From: Candidatus Lachnoclostridium stercoravium
Lineage (GTDB): Bacteria; Bacillota; Clostridia; Lachnospirales; Lachnospiraceae
Reading direction: 5' to 3'
Length of the DNA stretch: 64,000 nucleotides
Assembly (NCBI GenBank): GCA_019118365.1
Contig: DWZA01000053.1
Span: forward strand, 1 to 64,000
This document shows positions 1 through 9,449 of the stretch, in pieces (the stretch's first letter is position 1; every line of letters begins with the position of its first letter). The notes beneath the pieces were generated by a model. It ran no database searches, was not told the origin of the DNA, and worked only from the letters and a program-made list of their open reading frames with translations. Position numbers and translations under genes: made by a program.

Positions 1-32
1 CCCCCAGCACTTCCACTTCCTATATTCTTTAT

Positions 33-491
33 TTAATAATTCAGAACATATAAATAGATACTTGGCTTCTCAATTTCTCGCCTATACTTATCTGTTAAAT
101 GGTTTCTAATCCTTAATTCTTCCCCTCTGTAATCTACAAAATATACATTTGATTTTTCTGTTTCATCAATGTGTTTGGGGATGTAATACATCGTATTTAA
201 ATAAGGTATTGTATCTAACCGTCTTCCTTCTTGTAACTCTAAGTATCTACTTTTTTCTTCTTCTATCCCTTTTTTCCTATCGTCAGAGATAGTCAGATAT
301 ACACCGCCTATAGTTGACATTGAGCCCATAATAGCCCCTAAATATCCACCCCAAAAACCTGCCCAATCATTTGTTCCCCCAACTGAAAGTATTCTGCCTT
401 CGGATAGTCCATAAACAATCAGTGGAATCACTATAAATATTAGTACTACAGCACAAATTATCCAAATAATGTATTTCTTATAATTTCCCAC
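33..491 (-). CDS. hypothetical membrane protein, two N-terminal TM segments
   Basis: ORF with hydrophobic N-terminus (IIWIICAVVLIFIVIPLIVYG); no family recognised. Confidence 0.6.
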   Translation of the reverse strand: MGNYKKYIIWIICAVVLIFIVIPLIVYGLSEGRILSVGGTNDWAGFWGGYLGAIMGSMSTIGGVYLTISDDRKKGIEEEKSRYLELQEGRRLDTIPYLNTMYYIPKHIDETEKSNVYFVDYRGEELRIRNHLTDKYRREIEKPSIYLYVLNY

Positions 492-663
492 ACTTTATCC
501 ATTTAATAGTTTCTTGCACCTCTTATAATTACCACTTTAATTCATTTACAGAAATAGCTATCAACATTGACAGCCCTCTATATTCGTTTATAAGGTACTA
601 TTGATCATAGAATTCATTTAAAAACTGTCATCTCAAATTACCTATATAAGAGAATATCAAAAC

Positions 664-852
664 TTATATATAAATTTTCTCCTTATTCACATCCTTGCTA
701 ATCTTTTCCACCTCGTCAACTGTCAATTCCGTAACTTCTGCAATATCCGCAAATGACAAATTTGTTATTTTAAGCATGTTCAATGCCATCTCACATTTAG
801 CATTATACCTTACTTCGTCCAGCATATCTTCAATCACTTTACAGTGTCCCAT
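664..852 (-). CDS. short protein resembling the C-terminal tail of Rpn/PD-(D/E)XK family transposase proteins (possible gene remnant)
   Basis: MLKITNLSFADIAEVTELTVDEVEKI tail; start codon overlaps rlmD stop (TAATG). Confidence 0.4.
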   Translation of the reverse strand: MGHCKVIEDMLDEVRYNAKCEMALNMLKITNLSFADIAEVTELTVDEVEKISKDVNKEKIYI

Positions 853-2015
853 TATCTTCCCCTCTCCAACCTCACGACGCATTCGCAGTGCTCCACCATC
901 GGAAACATATCCACGCCCCACGCTTCCTTCGCCTTATACCCCGCCTTTTTAAACCATTTCAGATCCCTGGCCAGGGTTTCCGGGCCGCAGGAGATGTATA
1001 CGACGCGGGCCGGCCCAAGCTTTGCCACTGAGTTTATAAATTTTTCCGTGCTGCCGCTTCTGGGCGGGTCCAGGAAGACCACGTCCGCCTTTTCTCCATC
1101 CGCTGCCATCTGCTCCATGAATTCCCCGGCGTCCCCGCAGTAAAAACGGATATTTTTCACGCCGTTCGCCTTTGCGTTGCTGATGGCATCTCTTACTGCG
1201 TCCTTGTTCAGCTCTATTCCAAGAACGTTTCCTGCCGATCCCGCCGCAATGATCCCGATGGTTCCGATCCCGCAGTATGCGTCGATCACGGTTTCTTTTC
1301 CTGTCAGGCCGGCCAGCTTGATCGCCTTCTTATAAAGGACTTCCGTCTGTACCGGGTTTACCTGATAAAACGACCGGGAAGACACCCGAAAACGGCGGCC
1401 GCAGAGCACATCCTCGATATATCCTTTTCCATAGAGCACATTTTCTCTGTCGCCCAGGACCATACTGGTGCCGCGTCCGTTGATATTCTGTATGATCGTC
1501 GTGATCTCCGGATGCTTCTGACGCAGGGCTTTCACAAAATTATTTTTAGATGGAAATATCGGCGAAGCTGTCACCAGCACCACCATGATCTCATTGGTGG
1601 AAAATCCTCTTTTCACCAGCACGTGGCGGAGCAGGCCGTAACCGGTATCCTCATCATACGTCTTGATCTTGAAGGATCTTAACATTCCCCGTATGGTGCC
1701 TATGATCTCGTCTGCTTTTTCATCCTCGATCAGGCACTTCTCCACCGGGACCACAATGTGGCTGTTGGCCTGGTAGACTCCGGAAACAGGGTTGCCTTTC
1801 CGGTCCCTGGAAAATACCGCGTGTACTTTATTTCTATAATGATAGGGATCCTCCATGCCCAGCATTCCTTTGACCGGGCACAGATCTTTTAAAAGTCCTG
1901 ACAGCATCTTTCGTTTATCGTCCAGCTGCTTTTTGTATGGAATATCCAGGAGCTGGCAGCCGCCGCATTTTTTTGATACGGGACACAGCGCCCGTTCCTT
2001 CTTTTTCTCTTCCAT
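852..2015 (-). CDS. rlmD: 23S rRNA (uracil-C5)-methyltransferase, RlmD/TrmA family
   Basis: CGGCQ Cys cluster, DAYCGIGTIGI SAM motif, FLDPPRSGS and YISCGPETLARD motifs. Confidence 0.85.
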   Translation of the reverse strand: MEEKKKERALCPVSKKCGGCQLLDIPYKKQLDDKRKMLSGLLKDLCPVKGMLGMEDPYHYRNKVHAVFSRDRKGNPVSGVYQANSHIVVPVEKCLIEDEKADEIIGTIRGMLRSFKIKTYDEDTGYGLLRHVLVKRGFSTNEIMVVLVTASPIFPSKNNFVKALRQKHPEITTIIQNINGRGTSMVLGDRENVLYGKGYIEDVLCGRRFRVSSRSFYQVNPVQTEVLYKKAIKLAGLTGKETVIDAYCGIGTIGIIAAGSAGNVLGIELNKDAVRDAISNAKANGVKNIRFYCGDAGEFMEQMAADGEKADVVFLDPPRSGSTEKFINSVAKLGPARVVYISCGPETLARDLKWFKKAGYKAKEAWGVDMFPMVEHCECVVRLERGR

Positions 2016-2057
2016 GGTTTTCTCCCTTTTCTTGCTTTTTTATTATTTTCCTTTATA

Positions 2058-2199
2058 ATGATACCAGGGTCAAAAGGATTTTTGAACTTGGGACCCGCCC
2101 AAAACATGAATAAGCAGCCATTTTTCGCAGAAAAATGAGCGGATTATGAATGTTTTTGAGGATTGTGAGAGTACGAAGTACGGAACAATCCGGTATCAT
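2058..2199. repeat. palindromic intergenic element (family C): ATGATACC/GGTATCAT ends plus three internal hairpin arms
   Basis: Terminal inverted repeat 2058-2065 / 2192-2199; arms GGGTC..GACCC, ACAT..CATTTTTCGCAGAAAAATG..ATGT, GGATTGT..GTACGAAGTAC..ACAATCC. Confidence 0.65.
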
Positions 2200-2262
2200 A
2201 GGGGCAGAAGGCCTTTTGGCCATAAAAACACCTGAGCATTACTACACAGGAGGATATATAAA

Positions 2263-2826
2263 ATGAAACCTTTTTTTATCGATCAGACCGTATATACCGG
2301 CCGCCCTGCTTCCTGCCAGGGACGGCTTTCCAAAGAGATCCGGGTCTATGACCTTTTAGACAGCCTGCAGATCCCTTACAGCCGCGTGGACCACGCTGCG
2401 GTCGACACCATTGAGGCCTGTCAGGACGTGGACCGCATCCTGGGGATCGAGATCTGCAAAAATCTCTTTCTCTGCAACGCGCAGAAGACGAAATTCTATC
2501 TTCTGATGATGCCCGGCGCGAAGAAATTCCGTACCGCTCTGCTCTCCAAACAGATCCAGTCTTCCCGTCTGTCCTTTGCCGGACCGGAATTTATGGAAGA
2601 ATTTCTGGATATCACCCCAGGCTCTGTCAGCGTTCTCGGCCTTATGAACGATAAGGAGAACCGGGTCCAGCTGCTGATCGACCGGGATGTGCTGGCTGCC
2701 GATCATATTGGCTGCCATCCCTGTATAAACACATCCAGCCTGTCGATCGCTACAAAAGATATCACGGACCGCTTTCTTCCTGCCGTAAATCATTCTTTTC
2801 TGACCGTAGAATTTCCCCAGGAATAA
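2263..2826 (+). CDS. prolyl-tRNA editing (YbaK/EbsC/ProX) domain protein
   Basis: KNLFLCNAQKTKFYLLMMPG and TPGSVSVLGLMND motifs typical of ProX/YbaK. Confidence 0.8.
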   Translation: MKPFFIDQTVYTGRPASCQGRLSKEIRVYDLLDSLQIPYSRVDHAAVDTIEACQDVDRILGIEICKNLFLCNAQKTKFYLLMMPGAKKFRTALLSKQIQSSRLSFAGPEFMEEFLDITPGSVSVLGLMNDKENRVQLLIDRDVLAADHIGCHPCINTSSLSIATKDITDRFLPAVNHSFLTVEFPQE

Positions 2827-3004
2827 ACTGGCGCCTTTGCCCGCGCGCCGGCGCGTCCGGGCAGGCGGCAGGCAGGGGCGGCTCACATGGAAAATCCAGC
2901 AAAATGCGTTTCCGGCGCGTTTTACTGGACACTTCGTAAAGCGGAAACGATCCCTGCGGCCGTCTTTTTTCTTTCCATTTCCTGCGGCCTTAAACTGTAA
3001 CAGT

Positions 3005-4825
3005 TCAGCCATGTATCTGCTGATCTGCGCCTGCTTTCTTTACTTCCCGCGTATAGCTTCTCAGCCATTCTTTTTCTTCCCCATCCATATAAGGAGACAG
3101 CTGTTCCCATACCTTCCGGTGATACCCGTTTAAAAGCGCGATGTCCCTGTCCTCCATCACCGACAGATCCAGAGCGTCCAGGTCGATGGGCGCAAGGGTC
3201 ACAAATTCAAAGCCCATAAACTGGCCGTACTCTGTCTTCTCCTCTTTTCTGCAGAACATCAGGTTCTCCGTCCGGATCCCATGACTGCCTTCTATATAGA
3301 TCCCCGGCTCGTCGGATGTGAGCATCCCTTCTTCCAGTATCCAGCTTACAGCCGCCGGAGTCGTCCTCCACCGGAAGCCGTTAGGGCCTTCGTGGACATT
3401 CAGCAGATATCCGACGCCATGGCCTGTGCCATGGTTAAAATCCAGCCCTCTCTGCCAGAAAGGTTCCCTGGCGATATGATCCAGAGCGATACCGCTGCAG
3501 CCGTAGCGGAACCTGGCGGCGCCCAGCCGCAGCATGGCGATCACAGTCAGAGTAAAATGAAGCCTCTCCTCCTGGGTCAGTTCTCCTAAAGCAACCGTCC
3601 TTGTAATATCCGTTGTCCCTTCGTAATACTGTCCGCCGGAATCTGTCAGATAAAGCCCTTTCGCTTCCAGTCTGGCGCAGGCGCCCGGCTGCGCGCTGTA
3701 ATGGCACATAGCCGCGTTGGAGCCATAGGCGGAGATCGTATCAAAGCTAGGCTCGATATAGCCTTCCTGCTCTTTTCTGAATCCTTCCAGACGTTCTGCC
3801 GCCTCTGCCTCGTCCAGCGATATCGTTCCGATATTCGTTTTCAGCCAGTGGATAAATTTCGTCACCGCCACGCCGTCTTTTCTATGGGCGCGCCGGATAT
3901 TTTCCATTTCCACCGGATTTTTCACTGCTTTCCAGTCTGTACACGGATTTGCGCGGGAAATGATCTTGTTGGATGGATCCAGGTCCTTCCACAACGCCGT
4001 ATTTACTCTTCCTGTATCCATAAGGACCGTCTCGCCGCGAAGCCCGCGGACGAAGTCGTATACGCTGTCATATAGCGCCGTCTCCACACCCAGCCGGTCA
4101 AAATATGCCTGAAGCTTATGGCTCACCGCTTCTTTCTGGATAAATAGCACCTTTCTTTCCCCTGTCATAACAAAATAAGCAAGGGCTACCGGATTGCAGG
4201 GGATGTCATTACCCCGTATATTTAAAAGCCAGGCAATGTCGTCCAAGACCGTAAGGATATGAGCCGAAGCCCCAGTCCTGTCCAGTTCTTTCCTTAGCCG
4301 CTCCAGCTTTTTTTCCGCACTTTCTCCTGCATAAGCCTCCTCCAGGATCCACACTGGTTCTGCGGAAAGGGGCGGCCTCTCCTTCCAGATCTCCCCTGCA
4401 AGATCCCGGTCCGCCCGCAGCGACCCGCCTTTTTTCTCAGCCAGCAGTTCCAGTTTTTCTCCGGTTTCCGCAGGGATCACCCTTCCGTCAAATCCAAGGA
4501 CGCCGCCTTTTGGAAGCGTATCTTCCACATATTTCTCTACTGTAGGGACGCCGTCCTCCCCCATCTTCATCAGGCGCACTCCCGTGCCCTGAAGCTCTAT
4601 GGCCGCCTGGACAAAGTATCTGCCGTCTGTCCACAGACAGGCTTCCTGCCGGGAGATCACCGCCGTTCCGGCGGAACCGGTAAATCCCGTGATATATTCC
4701 CTGCATTTAAAATACGCTCCTGCATACTCGGAATCATGGCAGTCCGCCGTGGGGATGATATAGAGATCGATCCCCGCTTCCTCCATCCGTTCTCTTAATC
4801 GTTCAATCCTGTCCTGTATCTCCAT
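3005..4825 (-). CDS. aminopeptidase P family protein (Xaa-Pro aminopeptidase, M24B)
   Basis: DSGGQYYEGTTDITRT, FNHGTGHGVG, SDEPGIYIEG metal-binding motifs. Confidence 0.9.
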   Translation of the reverse strand: MEIQDRIERLRERMEEAGIDLYIIPTADCHDSEYAGAYFKCREYITGFTGSAGTAVISRQEACLWTDGRYFVQAAIELQGTGVRLMKMGEDGVPTVEKYVEDTLPKGGVLGFDGRVIPAETGEKLELLAEKKGGSLRADRDLAGEIWKERPPLSAEPVWILEEAYAGESAEKKLERLRKELDRTGASAHILTVLDDIAWLLNIRGNDIPCNPVALAYFVMTGERKVLFIQKEAVSHKLQAYFDRLGVETALYDSVYDFVRGLRGETVLMDTGRVNTALWKDLDPSNKIISRANPCTDWKAVKNPVEMENIRRAHRKDGVAVTKFIHWLKTNIGTISLDEAEAAERLEGFRKEQEGYIEPSFDTISAYGSNAAMCHYSAQPGACARLEAKGLYLTDSGGQYYEGTTDITRTVALGELTQEERLHFTLTVIAMLRLGAARFRYGCSGIALDHIAREPFWQRGLDFNHGTGHGVGYLLNVHEGPNGFRWRTTPAAVSWILEEGMLTSDEPGIYIEGSHGIRTENLMFCRKEEKTEYGQFMGFEFVTLAPIDLDALDLSVMEDRDIALLNGYHRKVWEQLSPYMDGEEKEWLRSYTREVKKAGADQQIHG

Positions 4826-4865
4826 ATCTGATCTACTCCTTATTTCCGAAAACCGGATCTCAATG

Positions 4866-5020
4866 GTAACAGTTCAGCCGTGTATCTTCCCACCAGCACA
4901 GAATGTGCTGGTGGGAAGCCCTGGATGTCATCCCTATGCCAGGATATATATCAAATCGCTTTTACAAGCAAGCTTGTAACACTCTTTATCATATATCCTG
5001 GCGCACGGCTGAACTGTTAC
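4866..5020 (+). mobile_element. 155-nt palindromic MITE-like element, family A copy 1
   Basis: 17-bp perfect inverted ends GTAACAGTTCAGCCGTG/CACGGCTGAACTGTTAC, flanked by perfect 8-bp direct repeats TCTCAATG (4858-4865, 5021-5028). Confidence 0.9.
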
Positions 5021-5022
5021 TC

Positions 5023-6426
5023 TCAATGAGCCATCGCATCCTGGATCGCTGCAGCGATCCCTTCACTATAGGTAGGATGGGCTCTCATCGCCAGGGACAG
5101 CTGCGCCGCTGTCAGTCCGTTTGCGATCGCCGTTGCCATCTCCCCGATCATATCCGTCGCTCTCGGACACATGATCTGCGCGCCGATGATCGTATTGGAA
5201 TAGGCTTCGAAAACCAGGCGGATAAATCCGCTTTCTTCCCTGACGATAATGGATTTTCCATTCTGGTTCATATTGTAATGGCCGCACCGTACCTTCATGT
5301 TCAGCTTTTTTGCCTGCTCTTCCGTCAGTCCTACGGAAGCGATCTCCGGCTCTGTAAAAATGCAGCTGGGCACGATAGGCAGCGCTACGTACATACCGTT
5401 GGGAACAACTTCCAGGCGCATCTCATGGTCCTTTCCTATGATGGATTCCACCACATAGGTTCCCTGCGCCGCCGCCACATGAGCCAGACGGGTGCGGGAG
5501 ATCACGTCTCCCACCGCGTAGATCCCCGGTTCGCTGGTCATAAAATCCTTATCCACATACAGCTGACCCTTTTCCATTTTAAAATGTACGTCAGATCCGA
5601 AAAGATTCTTTGTATAGGGGGTACGGCCTGTAGCGATCAGGATCTGGTTGGAGCGGACTGATAGTTCCTGTCCATTATGCTCTGCAACGCACACAAGCCC
5701 TTCCTGGATCTCCTTCACTCTTGCGCCGCAGTAGACCGCAATGCCGCGCCTTCTCAATTCTTCTTCCAGCTCCCTGGATACTTCCTTATCCATCGGCCCC
5801 AGCAGGGTCTCTCCCTGCTCGATGATCGTTACCTTTGAGCAGAGGGAATTAAAGATCGTAGCAAATTCCACGCCGATCACGCCGCCCCCTACGATCGTAA
5901 GCCTGTCGTAATTCCAGTTTCTGGACGCCAGGATCTGATCGCTGGTGACGACCCCAGGCAGCTCGATCCCTGGGATATCGGGGATAAGCGGTTTTGCTCC
6001 TGTGGCGATAATGATATTTTTTCCCTCAAAATAATCCCGGCCTTCTTCTCCGTTGACTTCAACGGTCTTTCCTCTGCGGATCGTGGCCGTGCCGGAAACG
6101 ACGTCCACATGGTTCTCTTCAAACAGTTCCCGGATCCCTTCCCTGTAAGTCTTTACAGACTTTCTCTTATAATCCTGCATCTTTCCAAAATCAAAAGAAA
6201 TAAAATCGGCGGATACCCCGAATTCATCGCAGTTCTGCATCCTGGAAAACATCCTGGATGCAAAAAGAAGGGCTTTTGTAGGTATGCATCCCCGGTTCAG
6301 GCAAACGCCGCCCAGCTTGTCCTTTTCGATCACAACTGTCTTTAATCCGGAAGAAGCAGCCTTGACTGCAGCCGTGTATCCTCCTGGTCCTCCTCCGATG
6401 ATGATCAAATCATATTTCCGTGCCAT
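5023..6426 (-). CDS. lpdA: dihydrolipoyl dehydrogenase
   Basis: GGGPGGYTAAVKAA, GGVCLNRGCIPTKAL redox-active site, HAHPTYSE-like C-terminal MRAHPTYSEG motif. Confidence 0.92.
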   Translation of the reverse strand: MARKYDLIIIGGGPGGYTAAVKAASSGLKTVVIEKDKLGGVCLNRGCIPTKALLFASRMFSRMQNCDEFGVSADFISFDFGKMQDYKRKSVKTYREGIRELFEENHVDVVSGTATIRRGKTVEVNGEEGRDYFEGKNIIIATGAKPLIPDIPGIELPGVVTSDQILASRNWNYDRLTIVGGGVIGVEFATIFNSLCSKVTIIEQGETLLGPMDKEVSRELEEELRRRGIAVYCGARVKEIQEGLVCVAEHNGQELSVRSNQILIATGRTPYTKNLFGSDVHFKMEKGQLYVDKDFMTSEPGIYAVGDVISRTRLAHVAAAQGTYVVESIIGKDHEMRLEVVPNGMYVALPIVPSCIFTEPEIASVGLTEEQAKKLNMKVRCGHYNMNQNGKSIIVREESGFIRLVFEAYSNTIIGAQIMCPRATDMIGEMATAIANGLTAAQLSLAMRAHPTYSEGIAAAIQDAMAH

Positions 6427-6507
6427 ATCGCCACACCCCTTTTTCCTGAATTTCGCAGCTGTTAAACTGCCGTATCTTATGGTATATCCGTAACAGCCCC
6501 GAACGGC

Positions 6508-7305
6508 CTATTCAAATAATCCCAAATTTACACAGGCGTTCCATACGCCGTCTTTATCAATATCGTCCGTCACATAGTCGGCGACTGCCTTAAGTTCCGC
6601 CAGCGCGTTTCCCATCGCTACGCCGGTCCCCGCTTCTACAAGGATCTCGTAATCGTTCATGCTGTCTCCAAAGGCCACTGTGTCAGCCAACAATATATGG
6701 AAATAGTCGCAGAGACGGACCAGCCCCTTGGCCTTTGACGCTGTCTTTTCGATCACATCCGCGCCTCTTCTTCCCGCAAACATAGGAAGTTTCAGCTGGG
6801 GAAAATGAGCCTCGATATCCTTTACTCCTTCTTCCGTGCCTACATAGGCCAGAGTCCTCACCGGGCTGTCCAAAAGTTCCCATGGATCCTTAAAACGCCG
6901 GCCGCTGACGCCCCAGCGGTCCTTATCCATCCGCTCCACCACTTCTGGATGGAGGTAATAATCCTCGTCTCCGATCGTAGCTCCCAGAGCGTAGCCATTT
7001 TTATCAGCAAAAGCAAATAATTCTTTTAACAGCGTCTTGTCCATCGTATGCTCATAGATCAGTTCGTCGCCTACTGTGATCTTTGTCCCGTTTAAATGAA
7101 TGATCGCATCCGGTTTTACGATCTCCTTGTACTCCCGGCTGTAATAATTGTCCATGTCGCGGCCGGTAGCCAGGATCACGTATGAATTTTCCTTCAGTTT
7201 TTCCAGAGCCTTCAGCGCGCTGTCCGGTATGGTATACGTCCCATGATCTAACAGCGTCTGATCCAGATCAAAACTGACGATCCTTTTTCTATTCCTGTCC
7301 ATCAT
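6508..7305 (-). CDS. HAD-superfamily Cof-type phosphatase
   Basis: SFDLDQTLLDHG, ATGRDMDN, AFGDSMNDYEIL motifs. Confidence 0.9.
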   Translation of the reverse strand: MMDRNRKRIVSFDLDQTLLDHGTYTIPDSALKALEKLKENSYVILATGRDMDNYYSREYKEIVKPDAIIHLNGTKITVGDELIYEHTMDKTLLKELFAFADKNGYALGATIGDEDYYLHPEVVERMDKDRWGVSGRRFKDPWELLDSPVRTLAYVGTEEGVKDIEAHFPQLKLPMFAGRRGADVIEKTASKAKGLVRLCDYFHILLADTVAFGDSMNDYEILVEAGTGVAMGNALAELKAVADYVTDDIDKDGVWNACVNLGLFE

Positions 7306-9226
7306 CTTCTGTCCTCTCTTCCTGTTCCTGCCTGGATCTCCTTTTTTTCGTCAGCACAGCGGCTGCCACCAGCAGAATTGCCGCTGCCGCCATAATAGCG
7401 GTTCCGGCTGCCGCCGGGATCCCGGACCCTTCCGTCCCCTGCTCTGCCTGCTGCGTATATTCTGCCATCTTTTCCTCTATATCCATGATGTCCCTTATGG
7501 AAAATGCCATTTCCCCGATCACGCCTTCCTGGAAGATGTCGTCAAATCCAGAATCTTCCATGACTTTGCAAAATGGTTCGCTTCCTCCGATCTGCGTCAT
7601 GCGCATATATTTATCCACAGCCGCTTCTCTGTCTTCCAGAGACTCTGTCCAGATATCCAGGGCCGCCAGAGCAGAGGTGGCATATCCGATATAATACATG
7701 GGGCTTTCAAAGGTATGGGGCACTTCCACCCAGCTGTAAGCCTGATCCTCTCCCTCTTCATACTGATAGCCATATTCAGAGGAAAGCCGCAAAAACGTCT
7801 GGTTGATCTCTTCCAGCGTCATATCCGGGCTGCTGTATACCTGGTTCTGGAACTCGTCGTACAGGCAGCCTTCCCGGATCGAATACAGCATGCCTCCGAT
7901 CGTCTCATACTGGAACGTCTCTCCGCCGTCTCCGAACAATTCTTCTGCATAAGGATAAAACAGTACCTCCAGCCCCTGAGAATGGATCTCATAAACGTCC
8001 ATCCGGGAAGTCTCCCACAGCGACTGCTCCGTGCTGTGGAACTGCTGGTTGTAATGGCCGAACTCATGGATCATGGTCTTATAATCCGCATAATATCCAT
8101 AAGGCTTGTTGAAGATAAAAGGCACTCCATAAGACGGCAGACTGGTAGTAAATCCCACGTTCAGCTTCTTTTCATCCGCTTCGATGTCATATAGATGATG
8201 CTCCCTCATAAAGACAAACGCCTCTGCCAGAGCCGGATGGACCTGGCCGATAAACGGTTCGATCTCGTCAAGGATCTCCTCTCCTGTCTTATCGGCTGTC
8301 GCTTCGACCAGCGCCTCTAAGTCCGTCATACTGCTGGCAATGGTCAGATCGTTCAGAAGCGGGACAATGTATTCCTTTACCTCTTTATACACCGACTGGA
8401 TGTCTTCCGTAGAAAAATCCCTCTGGTAGATCTCTTCATAAGCGTATTCCGCAAAGTTGTCATATCCTTGTTCCCTGGCGATCTCATTTCTCACCTGGAC
8501 CATTTCCTGGTAGATCTCTCCGGCCGCCTGGTTCTTTTCAACCATAAGAGCTTTGTATACCGCAAGATCTTTTCCGTAGTCTTCCGGCGGCTCTTCATTA
8601 TACCGCTCCGTCGTCCACTCTTCGCCGTCCACCACTGCCGTATAGCTGGCCAGGACCGCTTCATTGTACTCCTGCACCAGCTTTGTCTCCTGCTCCTGCA
8701 GTTCAAATTCCCGCTCTGTCATGGGCTCATAGGCTTCCAGCTGTTCCAGGCCGCTTTCACCGATCTCCGCCGCCAGGACGTCATGGTACGGAGAATCCAG
8801 GACCCTCTTTAACACCGTATATGTCCGGTCTCCCGCCTCGTTGACGATCTGGTTCAGTTCCTGTTCTCTTATCTGAGCTTCTTCATTTGTAGCGTCTTTA
8901 TAATATATAAGGGAATTCAGCTGTTTCTGCGTCAAGAGCCAGTCGATCTGGCTGCTGATCTCCCAGTACAGATTTACGATCGTCGTCTCCCTGCCTGCTT
9001 CACAGGAATCCAGGATACGCTCCAGCTCATCCAGCAGGCCGTCCAGCTTTGAGCGGTCAAACCCCTCGTATTTCATCTCTGAATAATCTTTGTCTGAATG
9101 ATACGTTTCCTGGTACCATCCTTCCTCCGGCGCGCCCGCTCCATAGGCCGTCCCTGTAAAAGCAATACAGAATGCTGCCGCCAGCGCCAGAGATCTCTTT
9201 CGGATACTACAATTTTTCCTGATCAT
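7289..9226 (-). CDS. M3 family oligoendopeptidase, secreted/membrane-anchored
   Basis: MIHEFGHYNQ (HEXXH variant HEFGH), N-terminal signal peptide, C-terminal TM plus KKRRSRQ. Confidence 0.85.
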   Translation of the reverse strand: MIRKNCSIRKRSLALAAAFCIAFTGTAYGAGAPEEGWYQETYHSDKDYSEMKYEGFDRSKLDGLLDELERILDSCEAGRETTIVNLYWEISSQIDWLLTQKQLNSLIYYKDATNEEAQIREQELNQIVNEAGDRTYTVLKRVLDSPYHDVLAAEIGESGLEQLEAYEPMTEREFELQEQETKLVQEYNEAVLASYTAVVDGEEWTTERYNEEPPEDYGKDLAVYKALMVEKNQAAGEIYQEMVQVRNEIAREQGYDNFAEYAYEEIYQRDFSTEDIQSVYKEVKEYIVPLLNDLTIASSMTDLEALVEATADKTGEEILDEIEPFIGQVHPALAEAFVFMREHHLYDIEADEKKLNVGFTTSLPSYGVPFIFNKPYGYYADYKTMIHEFGHYNQQFHSTEQSLWETSRMDVYEIHSQGLEVLFYPYAEELFGDGGETFQYETIGGMLYSIREGCLYDEFQNQVYSSPDMTLEEINQTFLRLSSEYGYQYEEGEDQAYSWVEVPHTFESPMYYIGYATSALAALDIWTESLEDREAAVDKYMRMTQIGGSEPFCKVMEDSGFDDIFQEGVIGEMAFSIRDIMDIEEKMAEYTQQAEQGTEGSGIPAAAGTAIMAAAAILLVAAAVLTKKRRSRQEQEERTEDDGQE

Positions 9227-9449
9227 TATTCCTCCCGTTACAATATCGTCATATCAGCAAGGTCAGCCTCATCTGCGGCCTCCCCTGGAAAATCTGCGTC
9301 AAAACATGTTTTAATCATACCATACCTTCCGCCCTTTCACAACTTTTTAATCTGCCCCCGCCGTACTTCTGCAGGTCTGGAAAATCGGTCCCTCCGGCTG
9401 ACCATAAGAGAAAAATCATTGCAAATTGAACCTGCTGTGCTATAATCGT

